From positions 1,488,001 through 1,552,000 of the forward strand of contig NZ_CP126271.1 of the NCBI RefSeq assembly GCF_003234655.2: a stretch of 64,000 nt of DNA. The letters run 5' to 3'. Both the position numbers and the translations under genes were made by a program. Under the pieces are notes generated by a model, which was not told where the DNA came from, did no database searches, and saw only the letters and a program-made list of their open reading frames with translations. This document shows positions 16,077 through 25,015 of this stretch, one piece after another. Source of the DNA: Curtobacterium sp. MCLR17_007 (lineage in GTDB: Bacteria; Actinomycetota; Actinomycetes; Actinomycetales; Microbacteriaceae). The first letter of the stretch is position 1, and every line of letters begins with the position of its first letter.

Positions 16077-17195
16077 GTGGCAGACCACTACGACGTCCTC
16101 GGTGTCCCGCGCGACGCGGCCGACGCCGACATCAAGAAGGCGTACCGCCGACTCGCGCGCGAGCTCCACCCCGACGTGAACCCGAGCCCCGACGCAGCCG
16201 AGCGCTTCAAGGACGTGACGCACGCGTACGACGTGCTGAGCGATCCCGAGCAGCGACGCCGCTACGACGCCGGCCCCTCGGCCGACAGCCCGTTCGGCGG
16301 CGGTGGCGCGGGTGGGTTCAGCGACATCTTCGACGCCTTCTTCGGTGGTGGTGGGGGTGGTGGTGGCCGTGGCAACGGTCCCCGCAGCCGCGCCGAGCGC
16401 GGGCAGGACGCCCTGCTCCGCATCGAGGTCGACCTGGACGAGGTCGTCTTCGGCACCCACAAGGACGTCGAGGTCGACACGGCCGTGCTCTGCGAGACGT
16501 GCGGCGGTTCCTGCTGCGCTCCCGGCACCAGCCCTCGCACGTGTGACATCTGCGGCGGGACCGGGCACATCCAGCGCCAGGTCCGCTCGCTCCTCGGCAA
16601 CGTGGTGACGAGCGCCCCGTGCGGCACCTGCCGCGGACACGGCACCGTCATCCCCAACCCGTGCCCGACGTGCCAGGGCCAGGGGCGCGTCCGCGCACGT
16701 CGGACCGTCCCCGTCGACGTGCCCGCCGGCGTCGACTCCGGTCTGCGGCTGCAGATGCCCGGTCAGGGCGAGGTCGGTCCCGCGGGCGGTCCCGCTGGTG
16801 ACCTGTACCTCGAGATCCGGGTGCGGCACCACGACGTCTTCAGTCGCGACGGGGACGACCTGCTCGCCACCCTCGAGGTCGCGATGACCGACGCCGTCCT
16901 CGGCACCACCACCACGATCGACGGGCTCGACGGTCCGGTCCAGCTCGAGATCCGCCCGGGCGTGCAGAGCGCCGACGTGCTCGTGCTCAAGGACCGCGGT
17001 GTGACGAAGCTGCGCGGGAGCGGCCGTGGCGACCTCCGGGTCGGCGTGCAGGTCGTCACCCCCACAAAGCTCTCGCACAAGGAGCGTGGCCTGGTCGAAC
17101 AGCTCGCCAAGTCGCACAAGGCGTCGCCGCCGCAGCTCGCCCGCTTCCAACAGGGCATGTTCGGCAAGCTACGCGACCGCTTCTTCAACTTCTGA
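16077..17195 (+). CDS. dnaJ: Chaperone DnaJ (DnaJ2 type)
   Basis: Hsp40 co-chaperone (372 aa) that delivers substrates to DnaK. J domain with HPD at 31-33, a Gly/Phe-rich stretch (GGGGAGGFSDIFDAFFGGGGGGGG), a zinc-binding region from Cys139 and the two C-terminal substrate domains. Of the four zinc motifs three are normal (CDICGGTG, CGTCRGHG, CPTCQGQG), but the first reads CETCGGSC, with Cys in place of the last Gly. GTG start with TGAGGAA ahead. No dnaK or grpE is nearby, as is usual for the hrcA-linked second dnaJ of actinobacteria. Confidence 0.96.
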   Translation: MADHYDVLGVPRDAADADIKKAYRRLARELHPDVNPSPDAAERFKDVTHAYDVLSDPEQRRRYDAGPSADSPFGGGGAGGFSDIFDAFFGGGGGGGGRGNGPRSRAERGQDALLRIEVDLDEVVFGTHKDVEVDTAVLCETCGGSCCAPGTSPRTCDICGGTGHIQRQVRSLLGNVVTSAPCGTCRGHGTVIPNPCPTCQGQGRVRARRTVPVDVPAGVDSGLRLQMPGQGEVGPAGGPAGDLYLEIRVRHHDVFSRDGDDLLATLEVAMTDAVLGTTTTIDGLDGPVQLEIRPGVQSADVLVLKDRGVTKLRGSGRGDLRVGVQVVTPTKLSHKERGLVEQLAKSHKASPPQLARFQQGMFGKLRDRFFNF

Positions 17196-17938
17196 TGGCG
17201 TCGCTCTACCTGGTCGACTCGCTCGACGGCGTGACGGTCGGCGGGTCCGTCGCCCTCGACGGACTCGAGGGCCGGCATGCCGTCACGGTGTCGCGCGTGC
17301 GGGTCGGCGAGACGCTCCGGCTGTCCGACGGCCGGGGCACCGTCGTCGTCGGGCCGGTCGAGTCCGTCGACCGCGACGCACTCGTGCTCACCGTCGCGAC
17401 GATCACCACCTCGCCCGTCCCCGTGCCGTCGCTGACGCTCGTGCAGGCGCTCGCCAAGGGCGGTCGCGACGAGATGGCCGTGCAGGCGGCGACCGAGATC
17501 GGTGTCGACCACGTCGTGCCGTGGGCAGCGGCCCGGAGTGTCTCACGGTGGGAGGGCGCGAAGGTCGCGAAGGGCCGGGCCCGGTGGCAGGCCATCGCGC
17601 ACGAGGCGGCGAAACAGGCCATCCGGTCGCGGGTGCCGTCGGTGTCGGACCCGGTGACGACGACCGCGATCGCCGCGACCACAGCGCCGTCCGCCGGCGT
17701 CGTGGTCCTGGTCCTCGACCCGACCGCCACCGAGCGGCTCGCGACGTGGGAACCACCGGCGGACGCCACCTCGATCGCGCTGGTCGTCGGACCCGAGGGC
17801 GGCATCGACGCCTCGGAGCTCGACCGGCTGTCCGCAGCCGGGGCCGTCCGAGTCCGTCTGGGCGACACCGTGCTGCGGACGTCCACCGCCGGCCCCGCGG
17901 CGCTCGCGGTGCTGCAGTCGCGGCTGGGGCGCTGGTGA
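17195..17938 (+). CDS. rsmE: 16S rRNA (uracil-1498-N3)-methyltransferase
   Basis: SPOUT-family enzyme (247 aa) that methylates N3 of U1498 in 16S rRNA using SAM. An N-terminal PUA-like RNA-binding part (GRHAVTVSRVRVGE) is followed by the SPOUT domain with the knot motifs LVVGPEGGIDASE and RLGDTVLRTSTAG. The ATG overlaps the dnaJ TGA by one base, indicating coupled translation; the dnaJ-rsmE order is standard in actinobacteria. Confidence 0.94.
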   Translation: MASLYLVDSLDGVTVGGSVALDGLEGRHAVTVSRVRVGETLRLSDGRGTVVVGPVESVDRDALVLTVATITTSPVPVPSLTLVQALAKGGRDEMAVQAATEIGVDHVVPWAAARSVSRWEGAKVAKGRARWQAIAHEAAKQAIRSRVPSVSDPVTTTAIAATTAPSAGVVVLVLDPTATERLATWEPPADATSIALVVGPEGGIDASELDRLSAAGAVRVRLGDTVLRTSTAGPAALAVLQSRLGRW

Positions 17939-17966
17939 ACTCGGTGTGCCGGTCAGTGGCGCGTCC

Positions 17967-17972
17967 TACGAT
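17967..17972 (+). promoter_or_regulatory. Candidate -10 box for leaderless HIT gene
   Basis: TACGAT ends 6 nt before the ATG at 17979. It would provide a second promoter for the phoH-ybeY-era part of the cluster. Confidence 0.45.
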
Positions 17973-17978
17973 GGGTCC

Positions 17979-18320
17979 ATGAGCAGCGTCTTCTCGAAGA
18001 TCATCGCGCGCGAGATCCCGGCGACCGTCGTCACCGAGGACGACCGCGTCATCGCGTTCGAGGACATCGCCCCGAAGGCCCCCGTACACGTGCTGGTCGT
18101 CCCCAAGACCGAGGACTACGCCAACGTGACCGAGTTGGCCGCCGGGGACCCCGGACTCCTCGCCCACATGGTGGCCACCGCGCAACGCATCGCCGACGAG
18201 CGTGCCGGCGGCCAGTACCGTCTCGTCTTCAACACCGGCGAATCCGCCGGACAGACCGTGTTCCACGTGCACGCGCACGTACTCGCAGGCGACCTGCAGG
18301 AAGGCACCCTTGCCAGCTGA
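17979..18320 (+). CDS. Histidine triad (HIT) nucleotide-binding protein
   Basis: HINT-type purine nucleotide phosphoramidase-like protein (113 aa). The N terminus SSVFSKIIAREIPATVV and the triad motif HVHAHVLAG (His96, His98, His100) near the C terminus are diagnostic; FNTGESAGQTVFH precedes the triad. The natural substrate is unknown. The stop codon lies inside the first codons of phoH (11-nt overlap). Confidence 0.94.
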   Translation: MSSVFSKIIAREIPATVVTEDDRVIAFEDIAPKAPVHVLVVPKTEDYANVTELAAGDPGLLAHMVATAQRIADERAGGQYRLVFNTGESAGQTVFHVHAHVLAGDLQEGTLAS

Positions 18321-19440
18321 CGAAACCGCACCCACCGAGACGGAAGCCGTCTCGGAACTCAGTGTCGACGGGATCGCGATGGTCCAGTTGCTCGGCCCCC
18401 AGGACCGACTGCTGAAGACCGTCGAACGCCAGTACCCGGGCGTCCGGGTCCTGGTCCGCGGCAACGAGGTCACCCTCACGGGGCCGGAGCGCGACGTCGC
18501 CCGAGCCCGCGCGCTCGTCGACGAGCTCGTCGGCATGGTCAAGCGCGGACAGGACATCGGGCAGGGCGACATCCCGACCTCGGCCCGGATCATCGACGAG
18601 GCGCGCAGCCCCGCCGACGTCTTCGGTGCGCCGATCGTGTCCAGCCGCAACAAGTCCGTGCGTCCCAAGACCGACGGGCAGCGCCGCTACGTCGACGCCA
18701 TCGACGTGAACACCATCACGTTCGGCATCGGTCCCGCCGGCACCGGCAAGACGTACCTGGCGATGGCGAAGGCGGTGCAGGCCCTGCAGCGGCGCGAGGT
18801 CACCCGCATCATCCTGACCCGGCCCGCGGTCGAAGCGGGCGAGCGCCTCGGCTTCCTGCCCGGCACGCTGACCGACAAAATCGACCCGTACCTGCGGCCC
18901 CTGTACGACGCGCTCAACGAGATGATGGACCCCGAGCTCGTGCCGAAGCTGCTCGCGGCGGGCACGGTCGAGGTGGCCCCGCTGGCGTACATGCGCGGTC
19001 GCACGCTGAACGACTCGTTCGTCGTCCTCGACGAAGCGCAGAACACCACACCCGAGCAGATGAAGATGTTCCTGACGCGACTCGGCTTCGGGTCGAAGAT
19101 GGTCGTCACGGGTGACATCACCCAGGTCGACCTGCCGGGCAACCTCTCGGGGCTCCGACTCGTCACGCAGATCCTCTCCGAGGTGCAGGACATCCACTTC
19201 GCCCGGCTCGGCAGCGAGGACGTGGTCCGGCACACGCTCGTCGGGCGCATCGTCGACGCCTACACGGTCTACGACGAACAGCGTCTGGCGGAACAGGCCG
19301 GTCATCGCCCCGGTGGCCGGGGGACCGCCCCGACGCCGAACCCGGGCGGCGCGAACCGCGCCGAGCGTCGCGGGCACGCGCCGCAGGACCGTCAGAGCGG
19401 TCCGTACCCCCAGAACGACGCCCGAGGAGGCACCCGGTGA
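18310..19440 (+). CDS. phoH: PhoH-like ATPase
   Basis: Cytoplasmic P-loop ATPase (376 aa) of the PhoH/PhoL family, often linked to RNA metabolism with YbeY. The N-terminal part holds a KH-like segment ([14 protein letters not shown]). Walker A is GPAGTGKT (about 141-148) and Walker [23 protein letters not shown]. The TTG start is supported by AGGAAGG 5 nt upstream and by the 11-nt overlap with the HIT gene. The C terminus (about the last 60 residues) is Gly/Pro/Arg-rich and probably disordered. It overlaps ybeY by 4 nt. Confidence 0.94.
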   Translation: MPADETAPTETEAVSELSVDGIAMVQLLGPQDRLLKTVERQYPGVRVLVRGNEVTLTGPERDVARARALVDELVGMVKRGQDIGQGDIPTSARIIDEARSPADVFGAPIVSSRNKSVRPKTDGQRRYVDAIDVNTITFGIGPAGTGKTYLAMAKAVQALQRREVTRIILTRPAVEAGERLGFLPGTLTDKIDPYLRPLYDALNEMMDPELVPKLLAAGTVEVAPLAYMRGRTLNDSFVVLDEAQNTTPEQMKMFLTRLGFGSKMVVTGDITQVDLPGNLSGLRLVTQILSEVQDIHFARLGSEDVVRHTLVGRIVDAYTVYDEQRLAEQAGHRPGGRGTAPTPNPGGANRAERRGHAPQDRQSGPYPQNDARGGTR

Positions 19441-19898
19441 GCATCGAACTCAACAACGAGTCCGGTGTCGCCATCGACGACGACGCGGTGCAGCGGCTGG
19501 CTGCGTTCGCGCTCGACGCGATGCACGTGCACGCCGACGCCGAGCTCGCCATCGTGCTCGTCGACGAGGGCGCGATGGAGCAGCTGCACATCCGGTGGAT
19601 GGACGAACCGGGGCCCACGGACGTCCTGAGCTTCCCGATGGACGAGCTCCGTCCCGGCACCGAGGACGACCCGACGCCCGCCGGACTCCTCGGGGACATC
19701 GTGCTCTGCCCGCAGGTCGCCGAGGCCCAGGCCGCCACGGCCGGTCACTCGACGACCGACGAACTCCTCCTGCTCACGTGCCACGGCATCCTGCACCTGC
19801 TCGGGTTCGACCACGCCGAGCCGGACGAGAAGGCCGAGATGTTCGGGCTGCAGGGGGAGATCCTGACCGCCTTCGCCGCCCAGCGTCGGGGGCGGTGA
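19437..19898 (+). CDS. ybeY: Endoribonuclease YbeY
   Basis: Single-strand RNase (153 aa) for 16S rRNA 3' processing and ribosome quality control. The zinc motif [11 protein letters not shown] (His116, His120, His126) is intact, and [11 protein letters not shown] and GDIVLCPQV match the family. GTG start overlapping phoH by 4 nt and stop overlapping the next GTG by 4 nt. Confidence 0.96.
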   Translation: MSIELNNESGVAIDDDAVQRLAAFALDAMHVHADAELAIVLVDEGAMEQLHIRWMDEPGPTDVLSFPMDELRPGTEDDPTPAGLLGDIVLCPQVAEAQAATAGHSTTDELLLLTCHGILHLLGFDHAEPDEKAEMFGLQGEILTAFAAQRRGR

Positions 19899-21226
19899 CC
19901 GCAGTGCTGCTCGTCGCCGTCCTGCTCGCGGTGGCGTTCGTGCTCGTCGTCCTCGGCGGTCTGCTCGCCGCGTCCGACAGTGCCCTCGGGGTGCTGTCGC
20001 GTGCCGACCTCGACGAGATCGCCCGCGGACACCAGCGCCGCCGTGCGATCGAGGCGATCGCCGACGACGTCGGTGCCCACGTCAACGCCCTCAACTTCTT
20101 CCGCGTGCTCGCCGAGACCGCGGCCGCGGTGCTGGTGACCATCGCGTTGTTCACCGTCCTCGACACCTGGTGGGTCGCGCTCGTCGTGTCCGCGGCGATC
20201 ATGACCGCGGTGTCCTTCGTGCTCGTCGGGTCCAGTCCCCGCAGCGTCGGTCGTGCCCACGCGGACCGCCTGGTCGGGGCGACCGGCGGGCTGGTGCACG
20301 GGGTCCGCATCGTCCTGGGGCCGCTGGCCGACCTGCTCGTCGTGATCGGCGACCGGGTGACACCGGGGCGCAACGGCAGCACGTCGAGCGTCTCGAGCGA
20401 GGAGCAGTTGCTCTCGCTCGTCGACGAGGCGACCGAGAGCAACGTGCTCGAGGCGGACGACCGCGAGCTCATCCACTCGGTGTTCGAGTTCAGCGACACC
20501 CTCGTGCGCGAGGTGATGGTGCCGCGCACGGACATGGTGACCGCCGACGCCGCGCACACGCTGTCCGCCGTCATGGAGCAGTTCCTCGCCACGGGCGTCT
20601 CCCGCATGCCCGTGACGGGTCGCGACAGCGACGACGTCCTGGGCGTGGTGTACCTGCGCGACCTGGCCCGCGCCCTCCACGAGAGCAAGGACGCCGGCGG
20701 GCGCGTGGTCACCTCGCTGCTGCGCCCGGCCGAGTTCGTCCCGGAGTCGAAGCACGCCGACGAGACCCTGCGGCACATGCAGGCTGCCAAGAACCATCTC
20801 GTGCTCGTCGTCGACGAGTACGGCGGGGTCGCCGGGCTGGTCACGATGGAGGACCTCATCGAGGAACTGGTCGGCGACATCTCGGACGAGTACGACCGCA
20901 CCGTGATCGACCGCGTCGAGGTCTCCGACGGCGTGTGGCGCGTCTCGGCGCGCATGCCGATCGACGACCTCGGCGACCTGTTCGGCGTCGACCTCGACGA
21001 CGACGACGTCGACACCGCGGGTGGCCTGCTCACCAAGGAGCTCGGCCACCTGGCGACGGCGGGGGAGTCCGTGTCCGTGTCCGGCGTGGTGCTGACCGCC
21101 GACCGGGTCGAAGGCAAGCGCCGACACCTCATCTCCGTGCTCGCCGAACGCACCGACGCCCTCGCCGGCGCCGAGCAGGCGTTCGACGACACCGCATCCA
21201 CCACGACGGGAACCACCCACGCATGA
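19895..21226 (+). CDS. Hemolysin-family CNNM/CBS transporter-like protein (CorC-like)
   Basis: Membrane protein (443 aa) with an N-terminal CNNM/DUF21 domain (about 1-180, three to four hydrophobic segments), two CBS domains (about 200-320: [19 protein letters not shown] and [29 protein letters not shown]) and a C-terminal CorC/HlyC domain. Members are linked to Mg/Co transport or resistance; the old name hemolysin is not supported by function. GTG start chosen for the 4-nt overlap with ybeY; the longer frame upstream is out of register with the family. Its stop overlaps the era ATG. Confidence 0.9.
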   Translation: MTAVLLVAVLLAVAFVLVVLGGLLAASDSALGVLSRADLDEIARGHQRRRAIEAIADDVGAHVNALNFFRVLAETAAAVLVTIALFTVLDTWWVALVVSAAIMTAVSFVLVGSSPRSVGRAHADRLVGATGGLVHGVRIVLGPLADLLVVIGDRVTPGRNGSTSSVSSEEQLLSLVDEATESNVLEADDRELIHSVFEFSDTLVREVMVPRTDMVTADAAHTLSAVMEQFLATGVSRMPVTGRDSDDVLGVVYLRDLARALHESKDAGGRVVTSLLRPAEFVPESKHADETLRHMQAAKNHLVLVVDEYGGVAGLVTMEDLIEELVGDISDEYDRTVIDRVEVSDGVWRVSARMPIDDLGDLFGVDLDDDDVDTAGGLLTKELGHLATAGESVSVSGVVLTADRVEGKRRHLISVLAERTDALAGAEQAFDDTASTTTGTTHA

Positions 21227-22146
21227 GCGACACCGAGCAGACCCCCACCTACCGCGCGGGCTTCGTCTCGTTCGTCGGCCGGCCGAACGTCGGCAAGTCG
21301 ACGCTGACCAACGCGCTCGTCGGCGAGAAGGTCGCGATCACCTCGTCGAAGCCGCAGACCACGCGGCGCGCGATCCGCGGCATCGTGCACCGTCCCGACG
21401 GCCAGGTCATCATCGTCGACACCCCCGGTGTGCACCGTCCGCGCACCCTGCTCGGCGAACGGCTGAACGACCTGGTGCAGTCCACGCTCGGTGACGTCGA
21501 CGTGATCGGGTTCTGCGTGCCGGCCAACGAACCGATCGGCCCGGGCGACCGGTTCATCAACGAGACGCTCGACCACTTCCCGCGTGCGAAGAAGATCGCG
21601 ATCGTCACGAAGGTCGACCGCGCCGGCAAGGAGAAGATCGCCGAGCAGCTCCTCGCCGTGTCGGCGCTGCGCGAGTGGGACGCGATCGTGCCCACCTCGG
21701 GCACCCAGGGCACGCAGCTCGAGGCGCTGCTCACCGAGATCACGTCGATGCTCCCCGAGTCGCCGCCGCTCTACGGCGCCGACGCGATCACCGAGGAGAC
21801 GAGCGAGGAACGCATCTCGGAGCTCATCCGCGAAGCCGCGCTCGAGGGGGTCCGCGACGAGCTCCCGCACTCGCTCGCGGTCATGATCGAGGACATGGTC
21901 GAGCCGGACCCGGACGACGACCCGAACGGCCCGCTGCGCATCTTCGCGAACCTGTTCGTCGAGCGCGACAGCCAGAAGTCCATCGTCATCGGACACAAGG
22001 GCGAACGCCTGAAGGACGTCGGGACCCGCGCGCGGGTCGAGATCGAGTCGCTGCTCGGCGGACGCCACGTGTACCTGAACATCCGCGTCAAGGTCGCCAA
22101 GGAGTGGCAGCGTGACCCGAAGCAGCTGGGTCGGCTCGGGTTCTGA
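21223..22146 (+). CDS. era: GTPase Era
   Basis: Ras-like GTPase with a KH domain (307 aa) that binds the 3' end of 16S rRNA and checks 30S assembly. G1 GRPNVGKS (19-26), switch region KPQTTRRAIRGI, G3 DTPGVHRPRT, G4 TKVD, and a C-terminal KH domain (VIGHKGERLKDVGTRARVEIE). The ATG overlaps the preceding stop (ATGA). YbeY, PhoH and Era acting on 16S rRNA maturation together fits this operon. Confidence 0.96.
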   Translation: MSDTEQTPTYRAGFVSFVGRPNVGKSTLTNALVGEKVAITSSKPQTTRRAIRGIVHRPDGQVIIVDTPGVHRPRTLLGERLNDLVQSTLGDVDVIGFCVPANEPIGPGDRFINETLDHFPRAKKIAIVTKVDRAGKEKIAEQLLAVSALREWDAIVPTSGTQGTQLEALLTEITSMLPESPPLYGADAITEETSEERISELIREAALEGVRDELPHSLAVMIEDMVEPDPDDDPNGPLRIFANLFVERDSQKSIVIGHKGERLKDVGTRARVEIESLLGGRHVYLNIRVKVAKEWQRDPKQLGRLGF

Positions 22147-22198
22147 GCGTCCATCGCGCGTCATCCCGGCGAACGACGCGCACATGACGGGCTCGACG

Positions 22199-22204
22199 TA
22201 CCGT
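22199..22204 (+). promoter_or_regulatory. Candidate -10 box for leaderless histidine kinase
   Basis: TACCGT ends 6 nt before a GTG at 22211, which is in frame with the kinase. This favours GTG 22211 over the ATG at 22184. Confidence 0.4.
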
Positions 22205-22210
22205 GGACGG

Positions 22211-23464
22211 GTGTTCCGTCCCATGCTGCGCGCGCAGGTCATCGCCGACCTGGTGATCGCCGGCGCGCTCGGGCTGCTCGTCGCGGCGTCGTCCGCGCGC
22301 GGCATCGACGACCTGAGCAGCTACGTGGTCATCGTGGGGCTCACCGCGGCACTCGCGCTCCGTCGCCTGTCGCCCGGGCTGGCGTTGACGATCGCCTGGG
22401 TGTTCGCCGTCGTGCAGATGGTGACCATGCAGGTGCTCGGGTCGAGCAGCGTGTTCCCGGCCGACCTGTTCATCGGCGGCGTGCTGTACACCACGAGTGC
22501 GTACGGCAGCCGGCGGGTGCGCCTGTACGGCCTGGTCTCGGCCATCACCGGGGCCGTCGTCGCGGCCGGCTACTACGGCATCACCGACTTCGCCACCCGG
22601 TCGCAGGGCGAGACGATGTACGGCGCCGGACCGGAGTCGTGGACGCTCACCGTCGGGGTGTTCGCGGTGGTGCTCGCCGTGCTGCTCCTCCCGTGGCTCG
22701 GCGGCGTCGTCGCCCGCACGCGGCAGACAGCCCGGATGAGCCGTGAGGCCCAGCTGCTCGCCGAGCGTGACGCCGCGCGCGCCGACCGCGCCGTGGCCGT
22801 CGAACAGGAGCGGGTCCGCATCGCCCGCGACATGCACGACATCGTCGCGCACTCCCTCGCCGTCGTGATCGCCCAGGCCGACGGCGCACGGTACGCGCTG
22901 AAGGCCGACCCGGCCATCGCCGACCAGGCACTCGGCACCATCTCCGGCACGGCTCGTCGTGCCCTCGGCGACGTGCGCGAGCTGCTCGGCGCACTCCGGC
23001 ACGAGCAGGGGACCACACCGACCCCGGACGTCGACGACATCGAGCGGCTCGTCCACGAGATGCGGGACGTCGGCGTCGACGTGCGGGTCGAGCGGCGCGG
23101 GGACCCCTCGTCGCTGCCCACCTCGACGCAGCTCGCGGTGTACCGCATCGTCCAGGAGAGCCTGACGAACGCGTACAAGCACGGCGAACAGGGCACGCCG
23201 GTGCACACGACCCTGACCTACCGCCCGGACACCGTCGAGATCGACGTGGTGAACCGGCGCGCCGACGACGGCCGCGCGGGACCCGGCACGGGCCACGGCC
23301 TGGTCGGGATGCGCGAGCGTGCCACCATGTCCGGGGGCAGCATGACCGCGGGACCGCGCGGTGACGACTTCGCGGTGGCCGTCCGGATGCCGTCGCACCC
23401 CGCCAGCGGGCAGATGCCACGCGGGCTCTTCACCCCGACCGACCAGGAGCGAACCGCCCGATGA
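22211..23464 (+). CDS. Sensor histidine kinase, NarL/DesK-like (HPK7)
   Basis: Membrane sensor kinase, 417 aa from GTG 22211. About five hydrophobic segments occupy residues 10-175 with no large extracytoplasmic domain. The HisKA_3 dimerisation domain has ERVRIARDMHDIVAHSLAV (phospho-acceptor His209), followed by a HATPase_c domain with VQESLTNAYKHG and GHGLVGMRERATMSGG. It overlaps the response-regulator gene by 4 nt and precedes an ABC exporter, so it probably senses an envelope stress or peptide and drives that transporter, as in many actinobacteria (inference). ATG 22184 would add nine residues. Confidence 0.92.
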   Translation: MFRPMLRAQVIADLVIAGALGLLVAASSARGIDDLSSYVVIVGLTAALALRRLSPGLALTIAWVFAVVQMVTMQVLGSSSVFPADLFIGGVLYTTSAYGSRRVRLYGLVSAITGAVVAAGYYGITDFATRSQGETMYGAGPESWTLTVGVFAVVLAVLLLPWLGGVVARTRQTARMSREAQLLAERDAARADRAVAVEQERVRIARDMHDIVAHSLAVVIAQADGARYALKADPAIADQALGTISGTARRALGDVRELLGALRHEQGTTPTPDVDDIERLVHEMRDVGVDVRVERRGDPSSLPTSTQLAVYRIVQESLTNAYKHGEQGTPVHTTLTYRPDTVEIDVVNRRADDGRAGPGTGHGLVGMRERATMSGGSMTAGPRGDDFAVAVRMPSHPASGQMPRGLFTPTDQERTAR

Positions 23465-24132
23465 CCGCCAACCCCATCCGCGTCGCGCTCGTCGACGACC
23501 AGGCGCTGTTCCGCACCGGCATCCGGATGCTCATCGACTCCCAGCCGGACCTGCAGTTCGTGGGTGAAGCGGGCGACGGTGCCGAGGGCGTCGAGCTCGT
23601 CCGCCGTCACCGCCCGGACGTGGTCCTGATGGACGTCCGGATGCCCGTGATGGACGGCATCTCCGCGACCGCCAAGATCGTCGAGGATGCGGGTCCCGAC
23701 GGTGCGAAGGTCCTGGTCCTGACGACCTTCGACTTCGACGAGGCAGCTGCCAAGGCGATCCGGGCCGGCGCGAGCGGCTTCGTGCTCAAGGACGCCGACC
23801 CCGAGTTCCTGCTGGCAGCGGTCCGCACGGTGCACGCGGGCACCGCCGTGTTCGCGGCGTCCGCCACCCGCGAGCTCCTCCGCCGGTACGACGACTCGGC
23901 CGAACGAGCCGCGAACGTCCCCGCCGCCGTGGACGACCTGACTCCGCGGGAGCGCGAGATCTTCGACCTGGCGGCACGGGGCTTCAGCAACAGCGAGATC
24001 GCCCAGCACGAGTTCGTCAGCGAGGCCACGGTGAAGACGCACGTGTCCCGCGTCCTGACGAAGCTCGGGCTGCGCGACCGCGTCCGGTTGGTCGTGTTCG
24101 CACACGAGCACGGGCTCGTCACCCGGGACTGA
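23461..24132 (+). CDS. LuxR-family response regulator
   Basis: Two-component DNA-binding regulator (223 aa). The receiver domain has VALVDDQALFRTG, phospho-acceptor Asp58 in VVLMDVRMPVMDG, and the Lys of GFVLKD. The C-terminal GerE/LuxR helix-turn-helix is LTPREREIFDLAARGFSNSEIA to VKTHVSRVLTKLGLRDRV. ATGA overlap with the kinase gene indicates a coupled pair. Confidence 0.95.
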   Translation: MTANPIRVALVDDQALFRTGIRMLIDSQPDLQFVGEAGDGAEGVELVRRHRPDVVLMDVRMPVMDGISATAKIVEDAGPDGAKVLVLTTFDFDEAAAKAIRAGASGFVLKDADPEFLLAAVRTVHAGTAVFAASATRELLRRYDDSAERAANVPAAVDDLTPREREIFDLAARGFSNSEIAQHEFVSEATVKTHVSRVLTKLGLRDRVRLVVFAHEHGLVTRD

Positions 24133-24262
24133 ACCCGGCGGCGCGCCGGCGCTGCTGTCATCCCGCAGGATGAGTCCTCCACCGGGACGTGCACCGATCG
24201 GTCCATCCACAGGAGACGACCGGCCGACGCGCCAGGAGCCTCCGGCGGGCGAGGGTTGACCC

Positions 24263-25015
24263 ATGACCACCAGCCACGCTCCGATCATCCGCCTCGACCA
24301 CGTGTCCAAGCACTACGGCGACGCCGCGCGCCGGGTCACCGCGCTCGACGACGTCAGCGTCGACATCGGCGCGGGGGAGTTCACCGCGGTCATGGGACCG
24401 TCGGGTTCCGGCAAGTCGACCCTGATGCACGTCGCAGCCGGTCTCGACGCCGTGTCGACCGGCCGGATCTCGATCGACGGCACCGACATCACGCAGCTCG
24501 GTGACAAGGACCTCACCGAACTGCGTCGCCGCCGGCTCGGGTTCGTGTTCCAGTCGTTCAACCTCGTCCCGACCCTCGACGTCAGCGAGAACATCCGTCT
24601 GCCGTTCCTGCTCGGCGGCCACAAGCCCTCGCGGGACGAGACCGCCTGGATCGACCGCCTCGTCGACCAGCTCGGGCTCGGCAACCGGCTCGGGCACCGC
24701 CCGCACCAGCTCTCCGGCGGCCAGCAGCAGCGGGTCGCCATCGCCCGGGCACTCGCCTCGCGCCCGGCCGTGGTGGTCGCGGACGAACCGACCGGCGCGC
24801 TCGACTCCCGGACCGGTCGCGACGTGCTGGCGATCCTGCGCGGTGCCGTGGCCGAGTGGGGCCAGAGCGTCGTGATGGTCACGCACGACCCCTCCGCCGC
24901 CGCCAACGCGGACCGGATCCTGTTCCTCGCCGACGGCCGCATCGTGGGGGACCGCCCCGCGATGTCCGCCGCCGAGATCTCCGCGACGATGCTCGGGATG
25001 GAGGCCGCAGCGTGA
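24263..25015 (+). CDS. ABC transporter ATP-binding protein (MacB/LolD type)
   Basis: Nucleotide-binding subunit (250 aa) of a type VII (MacB/FtsX-like) ABC system. Walker A is MGPSGSGKST, the Q-loop lies in FVFQSFNLVPTL, the signature is LSGGQQQR and Walker B is VVVADEPTGALDS. It overlaps the permease gene by 4 nt. Downstream of a two-component pair, such exporters usually give resistance to antimicrobial peptides or move lipids or signals; the substrate here is unknown. Confidence 0.94.
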   Translation: MTTSHAPIIRLDHVSKHYGDAARRVTALDDVSVDIGAGEFTAVMGPSGSGKSTLMHVAAGLDAVSTGRISIDGTDITQLGDKDLTELRRRRLGFVFQSFNLVPTLDVSENIRLPFLLGGHKPSRDETAWIDRLVDQLGLGNRLGHRPHQLSGGQQQRVAIARALASRPAVVVADEPTGALDSRTGRDVLAILRGAVAEWGQSVVMVTHDPSAAANADRILFLADGRIVGDRPAMSAAEISATMLGMEAAA

